DNA from: Oceanimonas pelagia
GTDB lineage: Bacteria; Pseudomonadota; Gammaproteobacteria; Enterobacterales; Aeromonadaceae
Assembly (NCBI RefSeq): GCF_030849025.1
Contig: NZ_CP118224.1
Coordinates: 2,787,001-2,851,000, forward strand
Direction of reading: 5' to 3'
DNA length: 64,000 bases
This document shows positions 1-9,026 of the stretch, one piece after another; position 1 is the stretch's first letter, and every line of letters starts with the position of its first letter. The notes under the pieces are model-generated. The model saw only the letters and a list, made by a program, of their open reading frames with translations. It did not search any database and was not told the DNA's origin. The position numbers were made by a program, and so were the translations under genes.

Positions 1-1478
1 TCGACCCGGTCGCCGTTAATCAGAATATCGAGGCGCACCATGTCGGCCGCTTCAAAGCGCTTGAAGCCGTAATCCAGCGAGGCATAGCCGCGGCTGGTGG
101 ACTTCAGCCGGTCAAAGAAGTCGAGCACCACTTCCGCCATGGGGATCTCGTAGGTCAACGCCACCTGATTGCCGTGATAGACCATGTTGGTCTGCACGCC
201 GCGCTTTTCGATGCACAGGGTGATGACGTTGCCCAGGTATTCCTGAGGCACCAGAATGTGACACTCGGCAATGGGCTCGTGAATCTCCTCGATGTTGTTC
301 ACCGCCGGCAACTGGGACGGACTGTCGATGTAAATCACCTCACCGTCGGTCTTGACCACTTCATACACCACAGTGGGTGCCGTGGTGATCAGGTCCAGAT
401 CGTATTCCCGCTCCAGCCGCTCCTGAATGATCTCCATGTGCAGCATGCCAAGGAAGCCGCAACGGAAACCAAAACCCAGCGCATTGGAGGTTTCCGGCTC
501 ATAGAACAGCGAGGCGTCGTTCAGCGCCAGCTTGTCGAGGGCGTCGCGGAAGGCCTCGTAGTCGTCGCTGGAAATGGGGAACAGACCGGCATAGACCTGC
601 GGCTTGACCTTCTGAAAGCCTGGCAGCGGCTTGTCGGCGCCGTGCTTGGCCAGGGTCAGGGTATCGCCCACGGGCGCGCCGTGAATATCCTTGATGCCGC
701 ACACCACCCAGCCCACTTCGCCGCAGTTGAGGCCGTCGGTGTCCTTCTGCTTGGGGGTAAAGATGCCGATACGGTCCACGCCCCATACCTGACCGGTGCT
801 CATCACCTTGATCTTGTCGTGCTTTTTCAGGCTGCCATGCTTGATGCGTACCAGCGACACCACCCCCAGGTAGGAGTCAAACCAGGAGTCGATGATCAGC
901 GCCTGCAGCGGGCCGTCCGGGTTGCCTTCCGGTGCCGGAATCTTCTGGACGATGGTTTCCAGCACCTGATCCACCCCCAGGCCGGTCTTGGCGGAGCAGC
1001 GCACCGCGTCGAGGGCGTCGATGCCGACGATGTCCTCGATCTCTTCCGCCACCCGCTCCGGCTCAGCCTGGGGCAGGTCTATCTTGTTCAGCACCGGCAC
1101 CACTTCCAGGTTCATGTCCAGCGCGGTGTAACAGTTGGCCAGAGTCTGTGCCTCAACCCCCTGACCGGCATCCACCACCAGCAGCGCCCCTTCGCAGGCG
1201 GCCAACGAGCGGGACACCTCGTAGGAGAAGTCCACGTGCCCGGGCGTGTCGATGAAGTTGAGCTGGTACTGGTTGCCGTCCTGCGCCTGGTAGTTCAGGG
1301 TCACACTCTGGGCCTTGATGGTAATGCCGCGCTCGCGTTCCAGATCCATGGAGTCGAGTACCTGCTGCTGCATTTCCCTATCGGTGAGGCCGCCACATAC
1401 CTGGATCAGGCGATCGGACAGGGTCGATTTGCCGTGGTCGATGTGAGCGATAACGGAGAAATTACGAATATGCTTCAT
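1..1478 (-). CDS. lepA: Elongation factor 4 (LepA), C-terminus cut by window edge
   Basis: Translational GTPase that acts on stalled or misassembled ribosomes (EF-4 family). The reading frame starts [20 protein letters not shown], which contains the P-loop (AHIDHGKST), followed by the G2 region [16 protein letters not shown] (G3) and NKIDLP (G4). About 492 of the usual roughly 597 residues are present; the C-terminal domain lies left of the window. The start ATG at 1476-1478 matches the family N-terminus exactly. It is the last visible gene of the rpoE-rseA-rseB-rseC-lepA run, 86 bases after rseC, an order widely conserved in gammaproteobacteria. Identification is secure. Confidence 0.97.
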   Translation of the reverse strand, partial: MKHIRNFSVIAHIDHGKSTLSDRLIQVCGGLTDREMQQQVLDSMDLERERGITIKAQSVTLNYQAQDGNQYQLNFIDTPGHVDFSYEVSRSLAACEGALLVVDAGQGVEAQTLANCYTALDMNLEVVPVLNKIDLPQAEPERVAEEIEDIVGIDALDAVRCSAKTGLGVDQVLETIVQKIPAPEGNPDGPLQALIIDSWFDSYLGVVSLVRIKHGSLKKHDKIKVMSTGQVWGVDRIGIFTPKQKDTDGLNCGEVGWVVCGIKDIHGAPVGDTLTLAKHGADKPLPGFQKVKPQVYAGLFPISSDDYEAFRDALDKLALNDASLFYEPETSNALGFGFRCGFLGMLHMEIIQERLEREYDLDLITTAPTVVYEVVKTDGEVIYIDSPSQLPAVNNIEEIHEPIAECHILVPQEYLGNVITLCIEKRGVQTNMVYHGNQVALTYEIPMAEVVLDFFDRLKSTSRGYASLDYGFKRFEAADMVRLDILINGDRV

Positions 1479-1564
1479 GATGCGATAAGGCGTCCGTAGT
1501 CAATGGCGACAATAAAGGCGAGATTCTACCGGATTCGCGGCACAGTGACCAATCCTTAGTCGGG

Positions 1565-2005
1565 CTAATCGGTGCGGGCCACCGGGATCAGCGGCCCCAG
1601 GATCACCGGCTGATCATGGCCCCGCCGGCGGGACAGCCTGGCCGCCAGACCAAAGCCCAGGCCACCACCGGCCAGCACTCCCACAATGCTGGCGCCCTCG
1701 CCCAGCCCGGCCCAGCCGGCCAGCAGACCGCCCGCCAGCAGGCACAGCAGCGGCAGCAGGTATACCAGCAGGGCGCCGGTGATCAGGCTGTGCTCGGGAA
1801 TGCCGATACGTACCTGCTGGCCGGGGGTGAGCTCGAGACCGGTGGCGATCACAAACCTATGGTCACGCCCCGGCAGCGCCTTCGACACCAGACCGGTACC
1901 GCAGTTGTTGCTCTGCCGGCACTGGCCACAGGCCGACTTGCTGAAACAGCGCACTTCCACGCTCCCTGAATGCACGGCGGTCACGGTGGCGATTTCCTCA
2001 ATCAT
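1565..2005 (-). CDS. rseC: SoxR-reducing system / sigma-E factor regulatory protein RseC
   Basis: Inner-membrane protein of 146 residues. Family members modulate sigma-E activity and help keep SoxR reduced, with the Rsx complex. The N-terminal cytoplasmic part has four clustered cysteines (C20, C26, C29, C35), typical of RseC and suggestive of a metal or Fe-S site. Two hydrophobic segments follow at about residues 75-95 and 100-125, then a basic tail. Its start overlaps the end of rseB by 4 bases (ATGA), which indicates translational coupling inside the rpoE operon. Confidence 0.95.
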   Translation of the reverse strand: MIEEIATVTAVHSGSVEVRCFSKSACGQCRQSNNCGTGLVSKALPGRDHRFVIATGLELTPGQQVRIGIPEHSLITGALLVYLLPLLCLLAGGLLAGWAGLGEGASIVGVLAGGGLGFGLAARLSRRRGHDQPVILGPLIPVARTD

Positions 2006-2982
2006 TCCCGCGTCTCCGCCACCTTGTTTGCCGTGACCGACTCGGCAATGCGCCGGGCGATATCGGCGGGCACATCGCCCACCACGGTCACTTCCAGCCG
2101 CCCCGGACCGACCAGGCTCACCAGGTGAGTGGCGCCCTGGCGCACCAGTTGCTGACGGGGCTCGCTGACCTGGGTCTCGGCCACATAGACGGACACATCC
2201 ACCACGCCGTTGGACGCCATCAGGTAGTCCACCGGTTGCTCGGTGAGGGGCAGCCGGTGCCGGTTCTGGGTGCGCACCTCAAAGCCTTTCGGCAACCAGC
2301 CGGTTCGCCAGGTCGGCGCCCCGGTTTCCGGCTGAGCTTCGGCCAGCGGCATGGCGGGCGGCAGGCGAATATCCTGCAATTCCTGCAGCACCGGCGCCGG
2401 TTGTTCACTGATGGTCAGCGCCACCCCCATGCTCTGGGCCACCAGGGTGGCTTCATGATCGAGGGTATCGAGGCGCAGCAACAGCCCGGTCTGCTGATCC
2501 AGCCACAGCACATAACCGTAACAGCGCTCGGCCCTGGGCAGCAGCCGCACCAGATTGGCGGTCCGCCCCAGCACCCGGCTGCGTCCGGCGATCACCGCAT
2601 CGTAGTGTTGGTATAAATGCTCCAGGGGTAAATGCTGCACACGGGTAAACAGCCCCGGCAGGCGGGAGTCACGCAGGGTGTAACCTTCCGGGCCGTAGTC
2701 AAAAAAGCTGGTTTCGTCGTCCCGCTGCACAAATTCCCGGGGGCGACCGTTCAGGTGCAGCAGGTGGGTCAGCGCCTGACCATTGACATGGCCCCGGGTA
2801 AGCCGCTTGGGCTCGGGCTCGCCGATACTCGAGTCCACCAGGGTCAGTTCAAAGTTCAGTTGCCGGTAGGCCTGCTGCATGCGTTGCAGCAGCTGGGCCG
2901 GGTCGGCCTCCATGGCGGCCCCGGCAGGCCACGCCGCCACCAGCAACAACACCAGTGCGGCGCGCAGTCCGTGATACATCAA
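2002..2982 (-). CDS. rseB: Periplasmic sigma-E regulator RseB
   Basis: Periplasmic protein that binds RseA and protects it from DegS; off-pathway LPS and unfolded porin signals release it. The 326-residue product begins with a signal peptide (basic start, hydrophobic core, AGAAME region near residue 22), followed by the lipoprotein-carrier-like MucB/RseB fold; length is normal for the family. It sits 12 bases after rseA and overlaps rseC by 4 bases, so the anti-sigma module is co-translated. Confidence 0.95.
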   Translation of the reverse strand: MMYHGLRAALVLLLVAAWPAGAAMEADPAQLLQRMQQAYRQLNFELTLVDSSIGEPEPKRLTRGHVNGQALTHLLHLNGRPREFVQRDDETSFFDYGPEGYTLRDSRLPGLFTRVQHLPLEHLYQHYDAVIAGRSRVLGRTANLVRLLPRAERCYGYVLWLDQQTGLLLRLDTLDHEATLVAQSMGVALTISEQPAPVLQELQDIRLPPAMPLAEAQPETGAPTWRTGWLPKGFEVRTQNRHRLPLTEQPVDYLMASNGVVDVSVYVAETQVSEPRQQLVRQGATHLVSLVGPGRLEVTVVGDVPADIARRIAESVTANKVAETRE

Positions 2983-2994
2983 GAAACCGTCACC

Positions 2995-3567
2995 TCAGTT
3001 CTGACGCAGCCGTTGCTGCAGTTCATGGTCCATCAGCAGGGCGTTGATGCGCCGCTCCTGCTCCAGCAGCTGCTGCTCGCTGGCCCGCTGCTGGGCATCA
3101 TTCTGATAGTTCAGGCTCACCGGGGCGGCGCCGCCGCTCAGGGGCACGGTATTGAGCACCGGCGACGGCACGGCCGAAGGCTGGCTGTAATGCTGCACCC
3201 CGAAGATCACCGCCGCCGACACGGAAGCGGCAATGGCAAACTGGCCGGCATGACGCAGGGCCGGTTTGAGCCGACCGAGGCCAAAGCCCGGCCGCACCAC
3301 GGTAGCTGACACCGGCTCGGCGTTGCTGTCTCCGGCACTGCTGTCGTTGGCAGCGGTAAGCGGGGCTTCCTGCTCCAGCGCCGCCATCACACGATCGCTC
3401 AGATCAAACGTCATGCGTTCGGGCAACTCGTTGCGCAGGGCATCGCCGTACAGGTGATAGCGGCCAAAGGTGTCAGCCAGCTCCTTGTTGCCGGCCACCT
3501 GCTCCAGCAACACCCTGTCCTGAATTTCTCCGTCTACCAGTGCCGATATTTGCTCTTTGTTAGCCAT
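2995..3567 (-). CDS. rseA: Anti-sigma-E factor RseA
   Basis: Single-pass inner-membrane anti-sigma factor that holds RpoE inactive. The cytoplasmic N-terminus (MANKEQISALVDGEI, residues 1-15) is the conserved RpoE-binding segment. One membrane segment lies at about residues 100-118 (FAIAASVSAAVIFG), followed by a periplasmic, Gln-rich C-terminus that would bind RseB. The length of 190 residues is slightly below E. coli RseA but in range. It lies 13 bases downstream of rpoE. Confidence 0.94.
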   Translation of the reverse strand: MANKEQISALVDGEIQDRVLLEQVAGNKELADTFGRYHLYGDALRNELPERMTFDLSDRVMAALEQEAPLTAANDSSAGDSNAEPVSATVVRPGFGLGRLKPALRHAGQFAIAASVSAAVIFGVQHYSQPSAVPSPVLNTVPLSGGAAPVSLNYQNDAQQRASEQQLLEQERRINALLMDHELQQRLRQN

Positions 3568-3580
3568 AACACTTCCCCGT

Positions 3581-4159
3581 TCAATTCCGAAGCAAGGGGG
3601 TCACCCGCTTGTCGATCGCTTCCCGAGCCCGAAAAATGCGCGAGCGAACCGTGCCTACCGGACACTCCATAACACTCGCAATGTCTTCGTAGCTCATCCC
3701 TTCCAGTTCCCGCAGTGTGATTGCCGTTTTCAAGTCTTCCGGCAGCCCGTCTATGGTCTCGAACACGGCCCGGCGAATTTCTTCGGTCAGCATCAGGTTT
3801 TCCGGCGAGGCCAGCTCCTTGAGGGCATCGCCGCCGCCGTAATACTCGGCATCGTCCACTTCCACGTCCGAGCCCGGCGGGCGCCGCCGCTGCGACACCA
3901 GATGATTCTTGGCGGTGTTCACCGCAATGCGATACAGCCAGGTGAAAAAGGCACTGTCGCCACGAAAGCCGGGCAATGCCCGATAGGCCTTGATAAAGGC
4001 CTCCTGGGTCACATCGGGTACGTCTCCGGGGTTGGACACGTAACGGGACACCAGGTTCGCCACTTTGTACTGATATTTTTTCACCAGCAGGTTGTATGCA
4101 TTTTTGTCGCCCCACTGAACCCGCTCGATCAATTGCTGATCCGTCAAATTTTCGCTCAT
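3581..4159 (-). CDS. rpoE: RNA polymerase sigma factor RpoE (sigma-24)
   Basis: ECF sigma factor for envelope stress. Region 2 (DVTQEAFIKAYRALPGF) and region 4 (GMSYEDIASVMECPVGTVRSR) are intact; the product is 192 residues, as expected. The start ATG at 4157-4159 gives the standard N-terminus MSENLTDQQLIERVQ. An upstream in-frame start at 4210 would add 17 residues unlike any relative and lies closer to the predicted promoter, so it was rejected. First gene of the rseABC operon and divergent from nadB. Confidence 0.97.
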   Translation of the reverse strand: MSENLTDQQLIERVQWGDKNAYNLLVKKYQYKVANLVSRYVSNPGDVPDVTQEAFIKAYRALPGFRGDSAFFTWLYRIAVNTAKNHLVSQRRRPPGSDVEVDDAEYYGGGDALKELASPENLMLTEEIRRAVFETIDGLPEDLKTAITLRELEGMSYEDIASVMECPVGTVRSRIFRAREAIDKRVTPLLRN

Positions 4160-4220
4160 ACGAGCCGCGTACCCTCCGATTCTTTCGGTCTCTGACCACC
4201 AGCCCGTCACAAGCGTACCT

Positions 4221-4250
4221 TAATGGACTCCACCGGCGGGAAAAAGTTCT
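4221..4250 (-). promoter_or_regulatory. Probable sigma-E autoregulatory promoter of rpoE
   Basis: On the minus strand AGAACTT (4250-4244) is followed after 15 bases by GTCCATTA (4228-4221). This fits the sigma-E -35 GGAACTT / -10 GTCTAA pattern with its usual spacing and lies about 60 bases before the rpoE ATG. RpoE operons are typically self-activated from such a promoter; here it is predicted from sequence only. Confidence 0.55.
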
Positions 4251-4340
4251 GAACTCATTTGGAAAAGCCAAATACGGCTGCGCGAAAGGAACGCATGGGA
4301 TAACATGCAAAGACTCTCCATTTCGAGCCAATGATACTTT

Positions 4341-5966
4341 ATGAAGGATCCCGTTGAATACCTCTGCGACGTGCTCATCATTGGCAGCGGTGCCGCCGGC
4401 CTGTCTCTGGCGCTGAAACTGGCCAGTCACGCGCGTGTGCATGTGCTGTGCAAAGGACCGCTCGCCGAAGGGGCCACCCTTTATGCCCAGGGAGGCATTG
4501 CCGCCGTTTTTGACGAAACCGACAGCATCGAATCCCATGTGGCCGACACCCTGATCGCCGGCGCCGGCCTGTGCGATGAAGCCGTGGTGGAGTTCACCGC
4601 CCGCAATGCCCCCGACGCCATTCAGTGGCTGATCGGCCAGGGCGTGCCCTTTGATACCGAAGAGTCGGCACAGGGCGAGCCCAGCTATCACCTGACCCGG
4701 GAAGGCGGCCACAGCCACCGACGCATTTTCCATGCCGCCGACGCCACCGGCCGGGCGGTGCAGACCACGCTGATCGAGCAGGTCAAGCGCCACCCCAACA
4801 TTCACATACTGGAACGGGTCAACGCCCTGGATCTGATCACCACCGCCAAGCTCGGCCTGCCCGGCAACCGGGTACTGGGCGCCTATGTGTGGAACCGCAA
4901 CAAGGAGCGGGTGGAAACCGTGCGCGCCAGGTTCGTGGCCATGGCCACCGGCGGCGCGTCAAAGGTGTACCAGTATACCTCCAATCCGGATGTGAGCTCC
5001 GGCGACGGCATTGCCATGGCCTGGCGGGCCGGCTGCCGGGTGGCCAACATGGAGTTCAACCAGTTCCACCCCACCAGCCTGTATCATCCGGCCGACAACA
5101 ACTTCCTGCTCACCGAGGCCCTGCGCGGCGAAGGCGCTCACCTGCTGCGCCCGGACGGCAGCCGCTTTATGCCCGACTTCGACGAACGTGGCGAGCTGGC
5201 ACCGCGGGACATAGTGGCCCGGGCCATCGACCACGAAATGAAGCGCCTGGGCGCCGACTGCATGTATCTCGACATCAGCCACAAGCCCGCCGACTTCATC
5301 ATCAAGCACTTTCCCACCATTTACGAACGCTGCCTCAAGGTCGGCATCGACATCACCAAACAGGCCATGCCGGTGGTGCCCGCCGCCCACTACACCTGCG
5401 GCGGCGTCATGGTCGATCGCCAGGGCCGCACCGATATCGACGGCCTCTACGCCATTGGCGAGGTCTCCTACACCGGCCTGCACGGCGCCAATCGCATGGC
5501 GTCCAACTCGCTGCTGGAGTGCATCGTGTTCGCCCGCGCCGCCGGCGAGCACATGCTGGCCCATCTCGCCACCACCCCGGAGCCGCCCATGCTGCCGCTG
5601 TGGGATGAAAGCAAGGTCACCGACTCCGACGAGGAAGTGGTGATCCACCACAACTGGCATGAGCTCAGGCTGTTTATGTGGGACTATGTGGGCATAGTAC
5701 GTTCCAACAAGCGGCTGGAGCGGGCCAAACGCCGCATCGAGCTGTTGCAGCAGGAAATTCAGGAGTATTACGCCAACTTCCGCGTCAGCAACAACCTGCT
5801 GGAGCTGCGCAACCTGGTGCAGGTGGCCGAGCTGATTGTGCTGTCGGCCATGGCACGCAAGGAGTCCCGCGGCCTGCACTACACTCTGGACTACCCGGAG
5901 CAGCAGGACAATCCGCAGCCCACGGTGCTCACTCCCGCCAACTACCGCCGGCGTCAGTCCGGGTAA
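4341..5966 (+). CDS. nadB: L-aspartate oxidase NadB
   Basis: FAD enzyme that oxidises L-aspartate to iminoaspartate, the first step of de novo NAD synthesis. The N-terminal Rossmann motif ([16 protein letters not shown]), the substrate-loop region around [11 protein letters not shown] and the C-terminal capping domain are all present in 541 residues (E. coli has 540). It is divergent from rpoE, as in most gammaproteobacteria. Its end overlaps the end of convergent cptA by 13 bases. Confidence 0.97.
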   Translation: MKDPVEYLCDVLIIGSGAAGLSLALKLASHARVHVLCKGPLAEGATLYAQGGIAAVFDETDSIESHVADTLIAGAGLCDEAVVEFTARNAPDAIQWLIGQGVPFDTEESAQGEPSYHLTREGGHSHRRIFHAADATGRAVQTTLIEQVKRHPNIHILERVNALDLITTAKLGLPGNRVLGAYVWNRNKERVETVRARFVAMATGGASKVYQYTSNPDVSSGDGIAMAWRAGCRVANMEFNQFHPTSLYHPADNNFLLTEALRGEGAHLLRPDGSRFMPDFDERGELAPRDIVARAIDHEMKRLGADCMYLDISHKPADFIIKHFPTIYERCLKVGIDITKQAMPVVPAAHYTCGGVMVDRQGRTDIDGLYAIGEVSYTGLHGANRMASNSLLECIVFARAAGEHMLAHLATTPEPPMLPLWDESKVTDSDEEVVIHHNWHELRLFMWDYVGIVRSNKRLERAKRRIELLQQEIQEYYANFRVSNNLLELRNLVQVAELIVLSAMARKESRGLHYTLDYPEQQDNPQPTVLTPANYRRRQSG

Positions 5967-6337
5967 AGCAGTTGCCGCGCCAGGCGCCGGTACACGGCGT
6001 CGGGTACCGCGTCCTGAAACAGCCACAGCGGCGGCCAGGGGTCGCCCTTCAGCACCAGCAGCAAAAAGCCGGGCCCGGCCCGGCTGTAACGGGACAGTTC
6101 ACCGCGGCGGCCATTGAGGGTCAGCACACCGGCGTTGAACTCACCGCCGGGCCGGTAATCGCGGCTGCGGCGCCACATCAGCACCACCGCCGGCAACCAG
6201 CCCAGCGCGAACCAGGGCAGCCGGTCAACGCCCAGCAGCAACCCGGCCGGCAGCCACAGGCACAAGGCCAGACCCAGCAAATACAGCCGGTGCAGCCGGG
6301 ACGGCTCAGCGTTGATTGCGAATCTGGTTACGCTCAA
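5954..6337 (-). CDS. cptA: CptA/YgfX-type membrane protein
   Basis: Small inner-membrane protein of 127 residues with two adjacent hydrophobic segments (about residues 20-36 and 40-54) and a soluble C-terminus. It is the YgfX family member always found next to sdhE; in E. coli the pair was first described as a toxin-antitoxin (CptAB) and later tied to succinate dehydrogenase and envelope biology, so the toxin role is uncertain. Its start lies inside the 3' end of sdhE (32-base overlap), which implies translational coupling. Confidence 0.85.
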   Translation of the reverse strand: MSVTRFAINAEPSRLHRLYLLGLALCLWLPAGLLLGVDRLPWFALGWLPAVVLMWRRSRDYRPGGEFNAGVLTLNGRRGELSRYSRAGPGFLLLVLKGDPWPPLWLFQDAVPDAVYRRLARQLLYPD

Positions 6338-6569
6338 GAATATGGTTCACCATGGCCTGCAGGGCGACGTCCCTGGAGCGGTCGTGGCCCATGAACCAGG
6401 CAAACAAGTCCGGATCGTCGCACTCCAGCAGGCGGCGAAAGGTGGCCTGCTGCGCTTCGTCGAGGGCATCGTATTCGTGCTCCACAAAGGGGGCCAGAAT
6501 GACATCCAGCTCCAGCATGCCCCGGCGGCATGCCCAGATCAGGCGGGGTTTGTCGGTGCTAGTGAGCAT
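6306..6569 (-). CDS. sdhE: FAD assembly factor SdhE
   Basis: Promotes covalent flavinylation of succinate dehydrogenase SdhA. The conserved RGMLELD motif (canonical RGxxE) and the LLECDDPDLFAW segment are intact; the product is 87 residues. The start ATG at 6567-6569 is chosen because GGAAG sits 5 bases upstream and the N-terminus MLTSTDKPRLIWACRRGM lines up with E. coli SdhE. Upstream in-frame starts (6581, 6593) have no ribosome site. Forms a pair with cptA. Confidence 0.93.
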   Translation of the reverse strand: MLTSTDKPRLIWACRRGMLELDVILAPFVEHEYDALDEAQQATFRRLLECDDPDLFAWFMGHDRSRDVALQAMVNHILERNQIRNQR

Positions 6570-6687
6570 GTCGGCTTCCATGTAACAAAACAAAGCTCAT
6601 GGTATAAGGTCGAATGAGTACTGACAAATAACTTGGCCGTCTTTACCATGAGGGTCACACTTTACGAATGAAACAGAGGGTGTTCCC

Positions 6688-7590
6688 GTGTTTACCATCG
6701 CCTCTTCTCCCCGACTCTATCCGCTGACCGACCGGGCTGTAATCAGCCTGACCGGCGACGAGCGGGTCAAATACCTGCAGGGCCAGGTGACCTGTGATGT
6801 GACCGCCCTGAATGCCGGCGACGCCTGCCCCGGCGGCCACTGCGACAGCAAGGGCAAGCTGTGGGCCAGCTTCTGGCTGGCCAATCTGGGCGAGCAACTG
6901 CTGCTGGTGCTGAACCGTTCACTGGTGGCGCGCCAGCTGCCGGAGCTGAAAAAGTTCGCGGTGTTCTCCAAGGTCGATATCGAAGACGTCAGCGCCCAAT
7001 GGCAGATCTGCGGTCTGGCCGGTGAGGGACTGTCCCACTGGCTCAGCCATGAGGTAGGCGACGGCAACCTGTGGCAGGGCGGCGTGGTCATGCCGGTGGC
7101 CGCCGAACACGCCCTGCTGCTGCTGCCCAAGGACGCCGTCCTGCCCGAGCTGCCTCAAGGCGACGAGCAGGAATGGCAGGGCCTGATGCTTCAGGCCGGG
7201 CTGCCGGACATGAGCGCCGAGCACCAGGGCGAATACATTCCCCAGATGCTCAACCTGCAGGCCATTGGCGGCATCAGCTTTAACAAGGGCTGCTACATGG
7301 GCCAGGAAACCGTGGCCCGGGCCAAGTACCGGGGCGCCAACAAGAAGGCCATGTTCATTCTTGAAGGCGAGGTTGAAGGCGAGGTGGCCGTCAACCAGGA
7401 TCTGGAGCTGCAACTGGGCGACAACTGGCGCCGGGCCGGCACCGTACTGAGCGTATGCCAGCAGGGCAACCACTGCCTGCTGACCAGTGTGCTCAACAAG
7501 GATCTGGATGCCGATACTGTGCTTCGGGTGAAGGAGCAGCCCGACAGCCGGCTGCGGCTGCGCCCCCTGCCCTACGAGCTGGCCGACTGA
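6688..7590 (+). CDS. ygfZ: Folate-binding Fe-S assembly / tRNA-modifying protein YgfZ
   Basis: Folate-dependent protein of the GcvT-like family, needed for full activity of some Fe-S enzymes such as MiaB. The signature KGCYMGQE with its key cysteine is present near residue 210 of 300. It starts with GTG at 6688, preceded by an AGAGGG ribosome site. It is divergent from sdhE, the usual neighbour; its 3' end overlaps that of the convergent LysR gene by 19 bases. Confidence 0.94.
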   Translation: MFTIASSPRLYPLTDRAVISLTGDERVKYLQGQVTCDVTALNAGDACPGGHCDSKGKLWASFWLANLGEQLLLVLNRSLVARQLPELKKFAVFSKVDIEDVSAQWQICGLAGEGLSHWLSHEVGDGNLWQGGVVMPVAAEHALLLLPKDAVLPELPQGDEQEWQGLMLQAGLPDMSAEHQGEYIPQMLNLQAIGGISFNKGCYMGQETVARAKYRGANKKAMFILEGEVEGEVAVNQDLELQLGDNWRRAGTVLSVCQQGNHCLLTSVLNKDLDADTVLRVKEQPDSRLRLRPLPYELAD

Positions 7591-8462
7591 GCCGCGCCGA
7601 TCGCCGCCGCCTTCAGCCAGGCGGCGGCCTTGCCCAGGGGCCGCTGCTTGTGCCACACCAGCTCCAGTGCCACCGGCCAGTCCTGACTGTCAAATTCCAG
7701 CGTCGGTGACACCAGCCGGCCACGGGCCAGGGCCTCGGCCACCACATGCCCGGGCACAAAGGCCCAGCCCAGATTGCGCTGCACCAGCTCGACGATTACC
7801 CACTGGCTCTCCACCCACCACACATCCGCCGCCACCCGCAGCCTTACCTTCTCTTCGCTGTCGTTACGGGTGGCCACCATCAGCTGGCGGTAGCGCTTGA
7901 GCTCTTCCCAGCCCACCCGCTGGCCGGCCAGAGCATGACCGGGAGCACACACCAGCTTCAGCGGCACCCGGCCCAGGGCGTGAAAATTCAGCGCCGAGGG
8001 CAGAATTTCCTGCCGCCACATAATGCCCAGATCCACCCGCTCCTCCAGCACCATGCGGCTGACGTCCTCCATCAGGGGAAACAGCAGCTCCAGCTCCACC
8101 GTGGGAAAACGGCGGGAAAACTCGTCCATCAGCGCCCCCAGCTGCTCGGACGGGTACAGTTCATCCACCGCCAGCACCAGCCGGCTTTCCACTCCCTGCT
8201 CCAGGCTTCTGGCCACGCCGCGAAAATGCTCGCAGCGCTCCAGGATCACCCGCGCCTCCGCCAGCAAACGCTCTCCTTCCGGAGTCAGCCTGGGGTAGCG
8301 GCCAGTGCGCACAAACAGGGAATTGCCGAGATCGATTTCCAGATTGGCCACGGCGGTACTCACCACCGACTGGGCCTTGCCCAGACGACGGGCCGCGGCC
8401 GAGAAGGAGCCGGTGTCAACGGTGGCCACAAAGGCCTGCAACTGTTCCAGAGAGAAGCTCAT
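7572..8462 (-). CDS. LysR-family transcriptional regulator
   Basis: LTTR of 296 residues. The N-terminal winged helix-turn-helix (FVATVDTGSFSAAARRLGKA, residues 11-30) is typical, and a type-2 periplasmic-binding-like effector domain follows. It is transcribed away from the PACE efflux gene with only 90 bases between, the classic LTTR/target layout. By analogy with AceR of Acinetobacter, it probably activates the pump in response to a pump substrate; this is inferred from position only. Confidence 0.9.
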   Translation of the reverse strand: MSFSLEQLQAFVATVDTGSFSAAARRLGKAQSVVSTAVANLEIDLGNSLFVRTGRYPRLTPEGERLLAEARVILERCEHFRGVARSLEQGVESRLVLAVDELYPSEQLGALMDEFSRRFPTVELELLFPLMEDVSRMVLEERVDLGIMWRQEILPSALNFHALGRVPLKLVCAPGHALAGQRVGWEELKRYRQLMVATRNDSEEKVRLRVAADVWWVESQWVIVELVQRNLGWAFVPGHVVAEALARGRLVSPTLEFDSQDWPVALELVWHKQRPLGKAAAWLKAAAIGAAQSASS

Positions 8463-8479
8463 CTATCCTCAAAACCGAT

Positions 8480-8498
8480 ACTTACTAACTTTTTAAGT
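8480..8498. promoter_or_regulatory. Candidate LysR operator
   Basis: The only clear dyad between the two divergent genes is ACTTA-N9-TAAGT, containing a T-N11-A-like core, placed 50-70 bases before the efflux gene. A TAGAAT at 8512-8517 could be the -10 element of that gene. Position and symmetry fit an LTTR site; no binding data. Confidence 0.4.
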
Positions 8499-8552
8499 GA
8501 ACAATAGCAGATAGAATGGCGATTCAAACAGGCATATTCTGCAGGAGTTTTT

Positions 8553-8984
8553 ATGCGCACCACCAAAGATCGCCTTCGCCATACCCTGGGTTTTGAGCTG
8601 CTCGGCCTCGTGATTTTCACCCCGCTGGCAAGCCTGGTGTTCGGCTTTGAATTTCATTTGATGGGCGTGCTGGCGGTCGCAGGCTCGCTGATCGCAACCG
8701 TGTGGAACTATCTCTACAACCTGTTGTTCGATCACGCCATGCTGCGGCTGCGCGGGGATGTACGCAAGACCACGCTGATCCGGGTGTTGCACGCCCTGTT
8801 GTTTGAAGGCGGCCTGCTGCTGCTGTTTCTGCCGATGATCGCCTGGTATCTGGGCATCAGCCTGTGGGAGGCCTTTGTGATGGACATCGCCATGGCCGCC
8901 TTCTATCTGGTTTACGCCTTTTTCTACAATCTGGCCTACGACCGTGTTTTTCCCGTGCCCAATCCCACCGCTCAGCCCGAATAA
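8553..8984 (+). CDS. PACE-family (AceI-like) multidrug/biocide efflux transporter
   Basis: Four-helix inner-membrane transporter of 143 residues made of two bacterial transmembrane pair domains. All family motifs are readable: RLRHTLGFE (1A, with the essential Glu at residue 15), WNYLYNLLFD (1B), RVLHALLFEG (2A) and YAFFYNLAYD (2B). Relatives export chlorhexidine and other biocides, and short-chain diamines such as cadaverine and putrescine have been proposed as native substrates; the substrate here is unknown. SD AGGAG lies at the normal distance. Confidence 0.93.
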   Translation: MRTTKDRLRHTLGFELLGLVIFTPLASLVFGFEFHLMGVLAVAGSLIATVWNYLYNLLFDHAMLRLRGDVRKTTLIRVLHALLFEGGLLLLFLPMIAWYLGISLWEAFVMDIAMAAFYLVYAFFYNLAYDRVFPVPNPTAQPE

Positions 8985-9012
8985 CAAAAAAACCGCCCGA
9001 GGGCGGTTTTTC
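8985..9012. terminator. Bidirectional Rho-independent terminator
   Basis: AAACCGCC-CGAG-GGCGGTTT hairpin flanked by A-run and T-run, lying between the convergent PACE and DAACS genes, so it can stop both transcripts. Confidence 0.9.
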
Positions 9013-9026
9013 ATATTCTCTGATGC

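Noticed and set aside
174..1499. Long plus-strand open frame opposite lepA
   Set aside because: It is the antisense shadow of the well-conserved lepA; many such long frames oppose GC-rich genes here (also opposite nadB, pepA, valS, secA, murC and DUF6351) and none has a family-like sequence.
5954..6593. sdhE-cptA as a proven toxin-antitoxin pair
   Set aside because: The pair is conserved core metabolism; the toxin claim for CptA is not settled and nothing in this sequence supports it further.
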